A DNA stretch of 64,000 bases from Favolaschia claudopus. Taxonomy: Eukaryota > Basidiomycota > Agaricomycetes > Agaricales > Mycenaceae. The position numbers and the translations under genes were made by a program. Of this stretch, positions 20,387 through 32,385 are shown in pieces (within the stretch, counting starts at the first letter, position 1; each line of letters starts with the position of its first letter). The stretch is taken from positions 302,430 to 366,429 of the forward strand of contig JAWWNJ010000191.1 of the NCBI GenBank assembly GCA_037176885.1, in the 5' to 3' direction. The notes below the pieces were generated by a model, which saw nothing but the letters and a program-made list of their open reading frames with translations, made no database searches and was not told where the DNA came from.

Positions 20387-23349
20387 ACGCACAAATTATA
20401 CAATGTAGGCAGAGCCACCATAATGTAATGGATATTCAGCTTATATACACGATAAGTACTGTACTTCAGAATATTTACCGATTTTCTCGGACCTCGAGCC
20501 GAGAACGTTCGGGTGTCACACGTCACACCTTCTCTTCCCCGCGCCCACTTTCCGCCCCTACGCTGGCTATAGCGGCGGCGTTTGGCGCCATCTACTTTGA
20601 AAAACCACCACTGGGAATGCCCCTCTACGCTCACTGCTGCTTCCCGCCTGTGTTGCGACTGCCGTAGTACGGTGGCGGCGCCGTCTAGGGCCCTGTTTCT
20701 CATTGCTACTCGCTGCCCGAATGAGACGGCCCAGCACTGAAGCCTGCGATGGCGGCGCTGGGCATCATCTACTTCTACAAGCCGCTTTTCCGCCCCAATT
20801 ACTGCTGCCACCACCGATGTCGACTGGTACTGGCTGCCCTCACTGCCGCTTGAGCCTTCCAATCAAAACTCTGTGCTCTCGTTTTTGCTTGGTACCAGCG
20901 GCACCGATTTGTACAGATGCAGCGGTTGGTGACACACTCTACGTTGACCTTGTTACCCTGCCCCACCCCTCATCGTGCTTGACCGTCCAGGTGTCTCTCC
21001 TGCAATCTCTCCTCTCCGCTTTCTCTCTGCTGTTTTTCACAGCTACGAAATCATCCACATGATATTTTCCACACCATGCTTACCTGCCGACTCTCCTCCA
21101 CATCCACCCATTCCCGCTAGCTCAGGCTAGTAGTAGCAGCCCCTCTGTCGACCCCCCCTCCACTCATACCGGCCAGGTCAGCTCTACCTTCTCTCGACAT
21201 CGCCACCACCTGCGTCCCTCTCATTTCCTCGTGAGCTCTACTTCACTCGCACCATTCCCCTTTCCCTCTCTCTCTCCTCCCCTTTCGTCTCTCTTGGATT
21301 TAATCTTGTGCGAACACGAAGCCATACGATACGTTCCGATTGGAATATTCGTCGGTTTACCTCACTGACCATCCCTACCTATCCTTGCCTTCTCCTCTGT
21401 ACCCCCACCTTCACTATTTCACACCCCCCTCATTGGATCTTGTCGTTGCCTTCCCTTCCTTTTGTGTTATTGACGCTGTACCTGTATCATGAATAGCCAA
21501 TGACTTCCATTTAGATGTTGTTCTTTACCTTGTATGTCTTAAAAACTGATTTAAATTTGTTTGACTCCCTTGTCTGGTGAGATCTGAGGCATCCCTTCGA
21601 GGAAACGAGGAAACAAAGACCAGCCGAATGTGCTCGGCCGATGATTCGGCGGCATCGGAACAGTCTCCCATTGGCTGGGACACCGGACCGATTTCGGCGC
21701 TTAATGGTTCAACTTCGGCGGCTAATATTTTTTTTCGTTCGCGCACCACCTACAAGCCATGGAAAATCGCCAAAATATTAGGGTAGGCTCTACTCAATGT
21801 ACATAACAACATATCTCAAACTTACACGCCAATTCTTTTTCTATCCCTCAATATTGATCAGTCGTTACTTTGAACGAAGTTCGCAACTAAAAACATCGCT
21901 ATAAGTAACCGATGCCTTCAATTGTCGGTTTGTGTTCCATGTTGCCTACAAACCAGATGTTCAGAACTTTTCAAGTATTTATTGCTCATACAACATGTGT
22001 GACTCAAATTTGAACAGAAACTCAGCATTCTTGAGCATCTATGCTCCCCAGATAGTAAAAAGTTGAAAAAGAGTCGGATTTTGAAAGTTCAAAGAGGCAC
22101 TCATTTTTATGGCAAAAAGTGAGCCACACGTGCAGTATAATATTCTCTTCATTTCTGTTTGGAAATATGCATGGCGGAGCTCACAGTGAGGTCAGAGATC
22201 TTAGGGTAAGACAGGTAATAACACATGAACTACTGTATATAATGCTCAATTTTGGGTCTCTATACTATATAGTAGGTTACAGAAACTCTATAGATAATGC
22301 AGATGAGTACTGTCACTTTCCGACAGTTGTGCAGAACGTGCTTTTCTCGTGGAGCATATAATGAACCAAGCTCTTTCAATAAATTACATCTGGCTTTGGT
22401 TCTACCTGATAATGAGTCACATGTATTCAGGTAGTTATTTAGAATACTAACCAGCGATGTAATACTCTTGATGAACCGTAAAATCGAAATTTCGCTGCCT
22501 CTGATTTGAAAACTGCCGAATTAGGACGACGGCGTTCAGTATCGGTGATCGCACCGGTATTTCCGAGCCAGTCGGAAGCGATGCCGATGGGGTGACTCAC
22601 ACGTCACAATGCCAGCCCATCACCTTTCCGCCTTCTTACCTCTTCCCCACTCCACCTTGCCTCATCCTCCAACTCCAGTGGCGACGAGAAACATCAACAC
22701 CAACTAACATGTCATCTCATACAGCCAAACGGACTCCCGATCCACCATTGAAGACGTGCCATCCACGCGTTGGATTCAATGGCCTTGGATCGGCCGAAAC
22801 TCTAGCGGGTTTGCAAGAGGGATGACCCTTCAAAGAAGGGTATCAGTGGGATAATGTCAATGGTAGTGAAAGGGGTGAATATGAACGAATTGGAATGGGG
22901 CAATTGTGGTACGTCGTCCCCCTTTTGTTTTTTCTTTCTTCTTTGTTTTGCTCTTCCATTCTTCCTCTTCTTTCCTGACCATCTGAACTGGCGATGGCGT
23001 GTCTTATCTGTCTTGCCTCTTCCACGCTTCTCTCTGTTTCCCTTCGCCTTTTCTTCTTCACTTCGGCATTTCTTGTTCTTGATGTCCACAGCCGCATCCA
23101 TCGCAACCACCCCGCGACATCCCCCCTGCCGCTGAATCGACTCCTGATCATCGACAACCATCCCCCGCCGCAGTCCGTACCGATTATATCGTTCACAATA
23201 TATATGCCCGGGCTCGAATCTTTGTTTCAATACAATTACTGTATATGCATTATTTTGTTCATTATATCAGAGTCTAGCTAGTACATGGCTTGGCACCTAG
23301 CAGAATCTGATGCAAATCACTCTGGCTACACTCTGTAATCTTTTCCGGA
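20387..23349. other. Interior of the inverted-repeat transposon, noncoding
   Basis: About 3 kb with pyrimidine-rich tracts (near 21000-21470 and 22900-23070) and only short frames. No domain, RNA gene or internal transposase remnant recognised. Confidence 0.5.
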
Positions 23350-23667
23350 ATTTATCTTGATTTTTGGCGAGGAAACGCGCGAGTTTGGCCTGCGGGGCGG
23401 GATTTTTGATGGTATTGATGGCAGCGTCGGGGACTTGTCCCCCGACAGCGTTTGATGGCGACGCTGACGACTTGATGGGAAGGGCGCACCCCCGCCGCCT
23501 GTTAGCGCTATATAGCGGCCTTGATCGCTAAGGTGCGGCGCTTTAAAGAGCTAATTATCGCGCTTTTATTGCGCCGTGAGTGATCGGCTAAATCAACTGC
23601 TAACTAGCCGGGGAGACCCCACGTATCTCCCCGGCTAGTTAGCGGGTGTATTTGGGCTATATAGGTG
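23350..23667 (-). repeat. Right terminal inverted repeat
   Basis: Inverse complement of 20069-20386 with about 99% identity by eye, followed by TTCATACT at 23668-23675. Confidence 0.93.
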
Positions 23668-24092
23668 TTCATACTCTCGACGGGATGGATCGCGGCACAA
23701 TTTGGACTTCGAGAATTTCACGACAAAACTTTCTGCTGCCGCTGCGATTTCTCTCTGGCGACAGCCGCCGACTTCGGTCCCGGAACGGAGGAAACGAGGC
23801 CGCCACGACCATCACGGATAGCTGATGAAATTGGATTAGCGACGACAGTGCGACGACACGCTCAGACTCAGCGCCGCCTCCAAGGGCGTGGATCGGAGTT
23901 GCAAGTGGGTCGCAACCGCATTAAGCAGACGGACCAAGGACGGGCGCCAGAATTCTGCCGCGACTGTATTCAATTCTGTCGTTCACTGACCCCAACTGAC
24001 ACTTGAAACGCTCTTGGAACTTTGAAAAAACGAATCGTCAAAATTTCGTGTCAAGATGTACAATTTCGTGAATGCTCTTTGCTCCTTGTCCC

Positions 24093-24799
24093 TCAATGCT
24101 TCTGGGCATTGATGTGTGCGATTGCGGGCTCTGCGAGCGCAAAGATCTGGTCTCTCAGCGCAGCTTGCGGGTTCTGATTGACATATGTGGTATGGGCCTA
24201 GCGTTAGAATTTTAACTTGTGCATCCAAACTGCCACCCGACAAATATGGAAGACGGACCTCAACGGAATCCCATCCTACAATCACAAACAGTTTGCTTGG
24301 ATCCTCGACACTTTGCCCCATGATCGCAGGGCCTTGGAGTCCCGGAGCGCCTCCGCCGGCCTTCTGCACCTCCGCTAAGATGGAGGTGAGTTTCTCCACT
24401 GATGCGCCGGGCTTGAGAGTGAATGTGACGATCTCGACGATCGGTGCGGAGAGCGCGGGTTCAAGGCTGCCGGAGAAATCGAAGTGGTCCCTTACCAATG
24501 GACCGTTGAGGGCTGCCTTGACTTTGTCCCCGAAGCCAGCGAATGCAGGGTTTTGGCCCAATTTCTCGCGGTGTTCAAACGATTCCCAGACTGATTCTTT
24601 CAGATTTGCGCAGGACTGAACTTGGAGTAGACATACTTGAGATGAGGTAGCCAGTTCTCTTATCCTCAACCTTGATGCCGTAGACAGAGCCTTTATAACC
24701 GTCGGCGGTTTTGATCAGCTCCATCGGCTCCTTCACGATCTCAGGGTTGGCTATGAAGGCATCGGAGGCGGGGAACGAAGTGATCTGGATGGCGACCAT
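24093..24799 (-). CDS. EthD/ABM-like dimeric alpha/beta-barrel protein
   Basis: Exons 24799-24637, 24596-24259 and 24197-24093 give 201 aa in a consistent frame; the introns are 40 bp (GTATGT...AAAG) and 61 bp (CTAAC branch, CTAG acceptor). The sequence has two halves. The first contains YGIKVEDKRTGYLIS and SVWESFEHREKL. The second has IVEIVTFTLKPGASVEKL followed by KLFVIVGWDSVEAH, the strand and tryptophan pattern of antibiotic-biosynthesis-monooxygenase-like barrels. Such proteins bind or oxidise small ligands, and many lack a known substrate. It lies beside an MFS transporter gene in divergent orientation, with 535 bp between the start codons. A shared role is possible but unsupported. Confidence 0.7.
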
Positions 24800-25334
24800 G
24801 GTATTGGATTGGGGGAAACACCGACTGTACTATCTCGCTTACTTATATCGTCGCTGTGGGGCGGCGACCACTGTAATTGGACCCGTGATTTTTTGTTACG
24901 CTAAAATTGCTTTGAGAAGGAAAGAAGAACATCTCACTGAGAACCGGTAAATAGACCATCCACAGGGGTAATATGCGTGTATGCTACGGAACCGGGAACC
25001 CTGAATAAATCGTAGTTTGTGCTAAGTTTAGTGACCGACGATCGCTGGGCTATCGAATAAGGCAGGTGTGCGAATCCATATGTTTTCGGCGAGCTGCGAC
25101 AAGTGATCGGAGTTGGCCTGGCGAGGATGCTTGGAGTTCGCTTGCTGAAGACCGTCTGATTCTCTCGTCATAGCCTTGTTCGTTGCTTTTCCTCCGCGTT
25201 CACCTTTGTACGCCCTTTGCATCGATCTCTTCACCCTGGCCCATTCTTCCAGGGCCTACCTGCTTTTCTTTCTTGACGCCTCCCGACTCTACGGTACTTA
25301 TCTCTAATAAGCCTCCCGCCCACACTCTTTCGCC
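24800..25334. other. Divergent intergenic region before the MFS transporter
   Basis: No gene supported. A pyrimidine-rich stretch (25200-25330) precedes the transporter ATG, as is common in fungal promoters. Confidence 0.4.
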
Positions 25335-27579
25335 ATGCCCGCCACCCTTTCTGAGCCCCAATCCCGGTTCTACGACTCACATAGCCAACTTGAACTAAAT
25401 GGATTCAATTCCGCCTCTCAACAATCCCTCCACACACCTGGATCCATATATCCCTCCCAAGCAACCTTTATGACAGAGCCGGAACATGCAGAAAAAGACC
25501 TTGCAAGAGAAGAGCATCTACTAACTGGCGCTCGGCTAGCACTTGTCTTCACTGCTATGTACGCGCCGAATATTTTCATGCGAACGGTTCTCATTATTTT
25601 TTCTCCGCAAGGCTGCTTTCGTTGCTACTAATCGCGTTGGACGAGACGATTTTGGCTGTGAGTCCGATACGTATCTGTAACCTCAACTTGGCTGACATCG
25701 GAACCAGGTCGCTCTGCCAAGTTTATCCTCTGTATGTCGGATTTACCCGGGCCCGCGCTCATATCCTGATAGCTGTTAGGATTTCAACTCTTTTGACCTC
25801 CAAGGATGGATATCCGCCTCGTTTCCCCTTGCTCAGACCGTCTTTACGCTCTTCTATGGGCAACTCCTCCCCATATTCCCCGCCAAGTGGATCCTCGCCT
25901 CTTCCATCACCTTCTTCGAGGCTGGAAGTTTAATATGCGCTATCGCCCACAGCGCAGAACAAGTCGTTGCTGGTCGTATCGTCAGCGGTTTCGGTGCCGC
26001 CGGGATGTGTGCGTATTTTTTTCGATACTTTTTCCGGCATAGCCGTGACGCGGTCGCAGATGTATCCATGATTCAAATCATCTCGCAAGCCACTCGTCTT
26101 GAAGATCGTCCCCGCCTATTTGGGTAAAGACCTATATTATTTCTTCTAATTCATTATTGAATTATATTTAGACTCTTCGGCGCCGTCTTTGGTCTTTCCT
26201 CTGTTGTGGGCCCGCTGATTGGGTTCGTTCTATTCCGTCTGTATGGGAAATAATCTCATCTAGGCTTATTGTTACAGTGGTGCATTTACCGATAACGCTT
26301 CTCTTACCTGGGTACGTCGATAAATGCACATATCTGCTCTCTTCCTAACGCGTTTCATAACAGAGATGGTGTTTCTACCTCAACTTGCCTGTAGGCGGAG
26401 TGTCCGTCTTGGGAGTAATGTTCCTTGTCAAGGCCGTCCCTCCTCTGGGTTCAGACCCTCGCAAACGGACAATGAGCCACATTATTCAGCAAACTCTGGC
26501 CCTCGACTACTTCGGCACTGTCCTCATTGCCGGTGCCTTAACGTCCTTGCAGCTCGCCTTGCAATGGGGCGGCACACTCAAACCCTGGGGCGACAAGGCA
26601 GTCATCATCGTAAATCCATCTTCCTTATTGCACTCGTTGTTCGACTAATGTTTCGCCACCAGAGCTTCGTCTTCTTCGGCGTCCTTTCCGCCGTTTATGT
26701 TGTTTGGGAGATATACCTGGGTGACAGGGCCATGACGCCGACCGAGATCTTCAAATCGCGTTCGATGTATACTCTTCCCTGTGCTCTTATAATTTCATGT
26801 ACTGACAACCTTGATATTTCAGCTGGGCCATCCTCGTTTACTCCTTCCTAGGACGTTTCGCACTCTTCCTGTACTCGTTCTACCTCCCGCTTTTCTACCA
26901 AGCTGTCCACCACCATAGCGCTACCAAATCCGGGCTCGACCTATTGCCCTTCATGTTGGCTATCATCATCCTGGTCATCATTTCTGGGCAAATCGTCGGC
27001 ATGACAGGCCGCTAGTGAGTCTTCCCCTCATGCTCATCTGCTACAGTCAACTAAAAATCGACATAAAGCTGGCCCTGGCTATTGGCCGGTCCTGTCCTCC
27101 TTGCCGTCGGCGCAGGACTTTTGTATACCGTCAACCAATCCACCCCGAACTCCCACATTATCGGCTTCCAAATTCTTGCTGGTGCCGGTGTCGGTTTGGG
27201 TCTCCAGAACATCATCCTCGCTATCCAAACCGAATTCGACGACGCACCTCACATTTTGGGCCAGGCCACCTCCATGGTGTCGTTCTCGCAGTTCTTCGGT
27301 GGAACCGTCGTGCTCGGTATGGCCCAGCCTATCCTCTCAGCCGAACTCGACAAGTTCCTCGCCAAGTACGCGCCCGAAGCGCCCGCTCTCGTCATAAAAA
27401 TGAACCCCGTTGCGATCTACTCGCTGCCTGCGGAGATGATCCCGAACGTTTTGAAAGCCTATTCATCGGCTCTCGATGTCGTCTTCATGCTCGGCGTCCC
27501 CTGCGCCGGAATCTCACTCCTGGCCACGTTATTGATAAAGAATATGAAGATCGAGAAGACCGCGATGATGGCTGCATAG
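25335..27579 (+). CDS. MFS transporter, drug:H+ antiporter type (14-TM family)
   Basis: A multi-exon gene (about ten exons). ATG 25335 opens an ~60-residue hydrophilic N-terminus. Core pieces in order: LLIALDETILAVALPSL (TM1 motif), WISASFPLAQTVFTLFYGQLLPIFPAKW, AGRIVSGFGAAGM, SMIQIISQATRLEDRPRLFG, LFGAVFGLSSVVGPLIGGAFTD, RWCFYLNLPVGGVSV, LDYFGTVLIAGALTSLQLALQWGG, WAILVYSFLGRFALFLYSFYLPLFYQ and GFQILAGAGVGLGLQNIILAIQ. These match fungal DHA-type exporters of toxins or secondary metabolites. It probably sits in the plasma membrane. Exon borders were checked only at the first two junctions. The stop is at 27577-27579. Confidence 0.88.
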
Positions 27580-28107
27580 AATGCAGTACGGATGACGGAT
27601 GATGATGGACGAAGATCGTATTTGTGTAGTTGGCTCGTTGCTGATTGCGAGCCATGCATTCTGAATGCAGGGGACTGTAACCGCAGATTGTACGCTACCG
27701 TATCACTGCGGCACTCCTCCGATTCGTTATTTATTTATTTTATATCAAGAGACAGACATTATCGAGTCTGTAGACCAAGTCCGCGCTATCTATGTATTGT
27801 ACACCCCACCTAACTTGAAGTTATATTGTACTGCATGATCCCAAGCATCTAGTCGCTTGTGAACAGATCCCTCCTTTAAGCATAAAAATGAAACAGGAAG
27901 CCGAAGTACTGATACGCTAACACAGAAATCTAGATTCTATGTACAGGCGTGATGAAATTACAGGACGACTGTTTACACTACTTGCTACAAAGCACTTGTC
28001 TTGAGCAACAGTATGAGTTACAAACCGAGGCCATTCGAGTCTAATATCCGAGAGAGTTCAATGCACCGATACAGGTTCTCTTGTTGTCGGTGACTCACAT
28101 CCGGGAC
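27580..28107. other. Intergenic; 3' flank of the glycine-rich gene duplication
   Basis: No gene. From about 27845 the sequence is alignable to 30865 onward (shared GTGAACAGAT, ACGCTAACA and GAAATCTA blocks), so the tandem duplication extends beyond the coding regions. Confidence 0.6.
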
Positions 28108-29325
28108 TCAGATGGGCGGAGTCACGAACCTCCGTCGCATGATAATGACGGGGGCATTTCCAGTGCCGCCCTTTCCACCCACTTCGGTACCTGTGCCGCC
28201 TTGGCCTCCTGTACCACCTGTTGGCCATACCATGAGCCATAAGAAGACAAACAGTCGGCGAAGGTTGAGCATACCCGAGACGCTGTAACCGCTCATGCCG
28301 TCGGGTTCCAGGCTAAGAAGGGGCCCTTCACCGGCACCGCCCTCGCCGCCGATGGGAGTGCCGGAGCCACCACTGGCACCAAAACCGCCTGCAAGAGGGA
28401 TATAGAATGGATAACCGAGTTTGATGGAGGCAACGAAAGCGATTTACCTGTGAAGTGATACACAAGGGGTGCTTTGCATCGGGAGGTTTAGTTGAAGAAA
28501 AATCTAGGATAGTGGGTACGACTTACGGCTGAGCTCCGACGAGGATGGGTCTGCCATTTTTGAATTCTACATCGCATTGTAAAATTATTGTACCACAGGC
28601 CAGAAAGTTCGCCTTACCTCCAGCTCGCGAAGACTGGTGAGCACCTCATGAACTGCGACAAACTGAATTCGTCATAGAGTTAAGCATTGCGCCCGAACAG
28701 TGTTTATATTTTATCGTACCGTAGAATCGGCGATCAGTTGCGCTAGAACCATGTTGTGCCTTTCGATGATTACAGTATTGTGGTCGGTGTTGAAAAATTG
28801 ATCTAGTTTGCCTTCCGCTCGAGCCGTCTCAAGCTGCTTCTTCATAAATCGCAGCTCTCTGCGCAAGAGTAAGATTGCACTCGTCCTGATGGAAGCATTT
28901 CCCTTACTTTTCGAGGCTCTCCATGAAGATCCGGCCTGACTCTGATTTATCTTTCACCATAGTTTCGACTATAGGCGTTAGGCGCTCTATTCGCGCTGCT
29001 AGCTGAGCCAGGGTGCATGCATTGATCGGCGTTTGCTGAAAACATCATTCAAAACAAGATACGCTGACATCTATGGAGGTTCACCTCAAGGCGATCTGTC
29101 AGATCTAACAACGGGTCGAGGACAGCACTGAGTGGCTCGCCACCCGGTACGCGGTCCGACACAGTGCTGAGGGTCCTGAGCGATGGGTAAAGTGCATTGG
29201 ACGCTGTCCGGTGGGTATCTTCGACAGGGTATTCGCTTTGTGTATGACTTGAGCTAGTTTGTGCTCTTTTGAGCGAAACAGCAAACAGCGAGAACAACCG
29301 CGTGAAGAATCTCTACTGGCACCGT
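28108..29325 (-). CDS. Glycine-rich protein with helical N-terminus, copy A
   Basis: Several small exons are supported by comparison with copy B. The N-terminal part includes TASNALYPSLRTLSTVSDRVPGG...LLDLTDRLE (about 29085-29320), then INACTLAQLAARIERLTPIVETM, ELRFMKKQLETARAEGKLDQFF and VVAVHEVLTSLRELE, giving a mostly helical region. Short exons with FKNGRPILVGAQ follow, then a glycine-rich tail (GGFGASGGSGTPIGGEGG..GEGP and GGTGGQGGTG). The gly-x-GEGP style recurs in agaricomycete proteins of unknown function. The first exon and ATG could not be fixed. Relative to copy B the C-terminus is frame-shifted and ends early at TGA 28108. Confidence 0.6.
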
Positions 29326-30546
29326 AAGCCCACTCCAGGGCGGAGACATCATGATGAAGAATGAAGAAGAGTCACACACTCCAGCTTTAGATAGCACAGA
29401 TGAGCCGTTGGCAAGCATGAATGGCGCCCAAAAAATTATTCATGGTCCAGAAGGAGACAACGACAACGGACAACTGTAAAGGCGAGAGGAGTGGGGGGGA
29501 TGGTCAATTGAGAAAATTGATAATTCGGCAGTGCCTGTTAAATATGTGCCAGGACACAATGGCACCGGGATCTTTGCCACAACGGCCACCGCAGAATGTA
29601 TACCACGCGTCTGCGCACACCGATACCACGTTACTAAGGTGAATTTCAGAGTTGCGCGCCGGTGCTTCACCCTTCGGTCGAAATAAATCCAAGACACGGC
29701 TTGGCTGAAATCGACACTTCCATAATCCCACTTGCAACGTTGGCGTTGCATCGGTCTATGCGAGTGAATACATCAGGCTCACTTGCTTGGATCGTCCGTT
29801 TGATATTATAAATCTGGCAAGGCCGACGAGTGACAGAGCCCGCTACCATACCCATCCCAACAAACCTAACAGCCTTTTTCTGAATGCAGCTGATATCTCC
29901 CGAAATTGCAGCAGCAGTCCAGCTCTGGAACGGCGGTCCGAAGCTCGCACGGGCGGCGTGCGGAGCTGGCATTGGGCCGCTGCTTCAATCTTTGTTCAAG
30001 TAAACTTGCAGTTGCTAGATCTTGGCGACGTCGGGCACGCGAAATTCGAATTGCACAGCCCAGACTAATTGAATGCTCCTTAGCGGCAGAGACTGAGTAC
30101 TATAGATCGTTGACGCAGCAAGGACGAGGAAGAGGAAGAGGTCACGGTCACGACTCCAACCAAACAATCGCCAACTTGACGCAAGAGGTGACTGATCTCT
30201 GGATCGGTCAATATAATGATGCGATCAATGATCTTGCGGCTTGAGTGCCGCTTCACAAGTAATCTGCAAGAAAGTGTCGAGCACAACGCCTCAATCGGGT
30301 TTGGAGTCTACGTATGAATGCTCAAGAGAGTCACTAGCAGTACCTCAGCTGTTTTACTGTTTTATTTACCTGCTGGTAGTGCGACCTAAAAATAGAATAT
30401 TTAAAGCATTGAATTTGAGTTGAGGTCGGAGCTGCCGTAGATGTAGAGGAAGCAAGACACCATTTCAATGGTTTTCGAGCTTCAGAATGGCTTGAAAGGT
30501 CTCGGAAATTAGCAGAAAAAGTGGTCGTTGGGCCATTGATGCTGAT
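29326..30546. other. Spacer between the two glycine-rich genes; short unassigned frames
   Basis: No confident gene. A 112-codon plus frame (29906-30244) encodes a GRGRGRGHGH stretch and could be a fragment. A 101-codon minus frame overlaps it. The duplicated 5' flank of copy A reaches about 29500. Confidence 0.4.
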
Positions 30547-30657
30547 CGCAACTGATGATCATTGCCTTTTCTGGGGGGGGGGGGTGGGTCGTGGGATTTA
30601 TTGGCCGATCCAGAGATCGGACACCTCTTGACTTGACGTGTTCGCCGTGAAACTCAA
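30547..30657. repeat. Dispersed ~110-bp repeat, copy B
   Basis: Matches 16262-16371 except for a longer G run and scattered substitutions. No F-box gene follows this copy, so it is either a detached promoter fragment or a member of a small repeat family. Confidence 0.75.
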
Positions 30658-31054
30658 ATACCAGAGATCTATATCATCTATGGCATCGTCAGCTCTGTCC
30701 TTAGCTGGTTCTTAGTTCAAGCACGTTCAAGCATTGCCGCTGCGCGCGCAGCTGCCCGACTCGGATATTTTTCCAAAAAGTTGACCTCACGAAAACATGG
30801 TCGTTTGAACTTTGGCGTCAACACGTACTGTGTTATTTCGTTCACTCAAAGGGATTGCAAAGGGAAGCATCTAAGCAGTCGCTCGTGAACAGATGCCCAT
30901 TCAAACATAGGAGTGAAGCAAGAAGTCGATTCGAAAGTACCAATACATACGCTAACATAGAGAAATCTACAGGTGCGATGAAATACAGAACGTTTCTTTT
31001 TGAGTCACAAACAGTGCCGCAAACGGAGGCCAGTAGAATTTGATATCTGGGCGT

Positions 31055-32385
31055 TCAATGTACCGAGACAGGTTCTGTTGTCGTGGGCGACTCATAACTG
31101 GGAGAATTTGGATTCGAGATCAACGTAATCCGCCGGAGATTAATGACGGGGGCTTTTCCAGTACCGCCCTTCCCTCCCACTTGGTTACCGGCTCCGCCTT
31201 GGCCTCCTGTACCACCTGTCGACAATACCATGAGCCAGAAGAAACAAATGTAGGCAACGTTTTGGCATACCCGAGACGCTATAACCGCTCATGCCACTGA
31301 GATCTAAGCTAAGTTCGGGCCCTTCACCATCACCGCCTTCGCCGCCAGTGTGAATACCAGAGCCGCCCATACCGCCAGAACCACCTGCAAACGATGATAT
31401 GATAAATAACCGCGTTTAGAGGAGGCAACGAAAGCAATTTTACCTGTGATGTGATACACAAGCGGTGCTTTGGATTGAGAGATTCAGTTAAAAGTCTGGC
31501 ATAGTGGATCTAACAATTACGTCTTAGTTCCGACGAGGATAGGTCTGCAGTTTTTGATTTCTATCGTCTCATTATCAGATTATTGTACCACAGGCCAGAA
31601 AGTTCGCCTTACCTCCAGTTCGCGAAGACTTGTGAGCACATCATGAACTGCGACCAACTGAATTCGTCATAGAGTTTAGCATTGTGTTGGAACTGGGCTT
31701 ATATTTTGTCGCACCGTAGAATCGGCGATCAGTTGCGCCAGACCCATGTTGTGCCTTTCGATGATCATAGTATTGTAGTCGGCATTAAAGAATTGTTTTA
31801 GTTTGCCTTCCGCTTGGGCCTTCTCAAGCTCCTTCTTCATAGTACTCAGCTCTCTGTGCGAAAGTTAAATTGAACTCGTCCTGATGAAGGAATTTCCTGA
31901 CTTTTTGAGGCTTTCGATGAATGTTCGACCTTGCTCTGAATTATCTTTCGCCAAATTTTGGACCACAGGGGTGAGGCGCTCTATTCGCGCTGCTAGCTGA
32001 GTCAGGTTGTATGCATTGATTGACTTTTGCTGATAACAGAGAAGAGTTTAGAACAAGATAAGCTGATATTCATGGAAGCTCACCTCAACGCGATCCGTCA
32101 AATCTAACAACGGGTCGAGTATAGCACTGAGTGGCTCGCCACCTGGTACGCGATTCGAAACAGTGCTGAGGGTTCTGAGAGACAGGTAGAGTGCATTGGA
32201 CGCTGTCCGGTTTCTTAGCGAACGGGTATCTGGACGAATATCTTCTTCGACAGGAGAATCCACCAAATCGCTTTCGTTTTGTGAATGACTTGAGTGGCTC
32301 CTCGTAATGGTGGTTTGAGCTCTTTTCAAGCTGGGCGAAAGAGCCAACACCGACGATAACCGCCTCAGGACATTCTACTAGCACC
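31055..32385 (-). CDS. Glycine-rich protein with helical N-terminus, copy B
   Basis: Tandem paralog of copy A, in the same orientation about 3.0 kb away, with the same exon plan: TASNALYLSLRTLSTVSNRVPGG..., INAYNLTQLAARIERLTPVV, ELSTMKKELEKAQAEGKLKQFF, LVAVHDVLTSLRELE, IKNCRPILVGTK, then GGSGGMGGSGIHTGGEGGDGEGP and GGTGGQGGAG. The last exon reads through to PTTTEPVSVH with TGA at 31055, a tail also recognisable in copy A but out of frame there. The intron splitting the glycine region differs freely between copies while exons are conserved, which supports coding. First exon and function unknown. Confidence 0.62.

Larger units (their letters stand above)
20069..23667. mobile_element. 3.6-kb DNA transposon with long terminal inverted repeats, apparently non-autonomous
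   Basis: Termini begin CACCTATATAGCCC. About 318 bp at each end are near-perfect inverted copies (I see one mismatch near 20155, one near 20350 and two near the inner edge). The 8-bp duplication TTCATACT flanks the element. The ~3-kb interior has no ORF above about 145 codons and no transposase motif I can recognise. An 8-bp duplication fits hAT, MULE or KDZ/Zisupton families; the long repeats favour MULE-like or KDZ-like. It is probably mobilised in trans. High repeat identity indicates recent movement. Confidence 0.9.

Noticed and set aside
23190..23240. Possible tRNA B-box (GGCTCGAATC)
   Set aside because: No matching A-box or cloverleaf stems could be built around it.
20069..23667. Helitron or CACTA element
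   Set aside because: Long inverted repeats and an 8-bp target duplication exclude a Helitron, and CACTA elements make 3-bp duplications.
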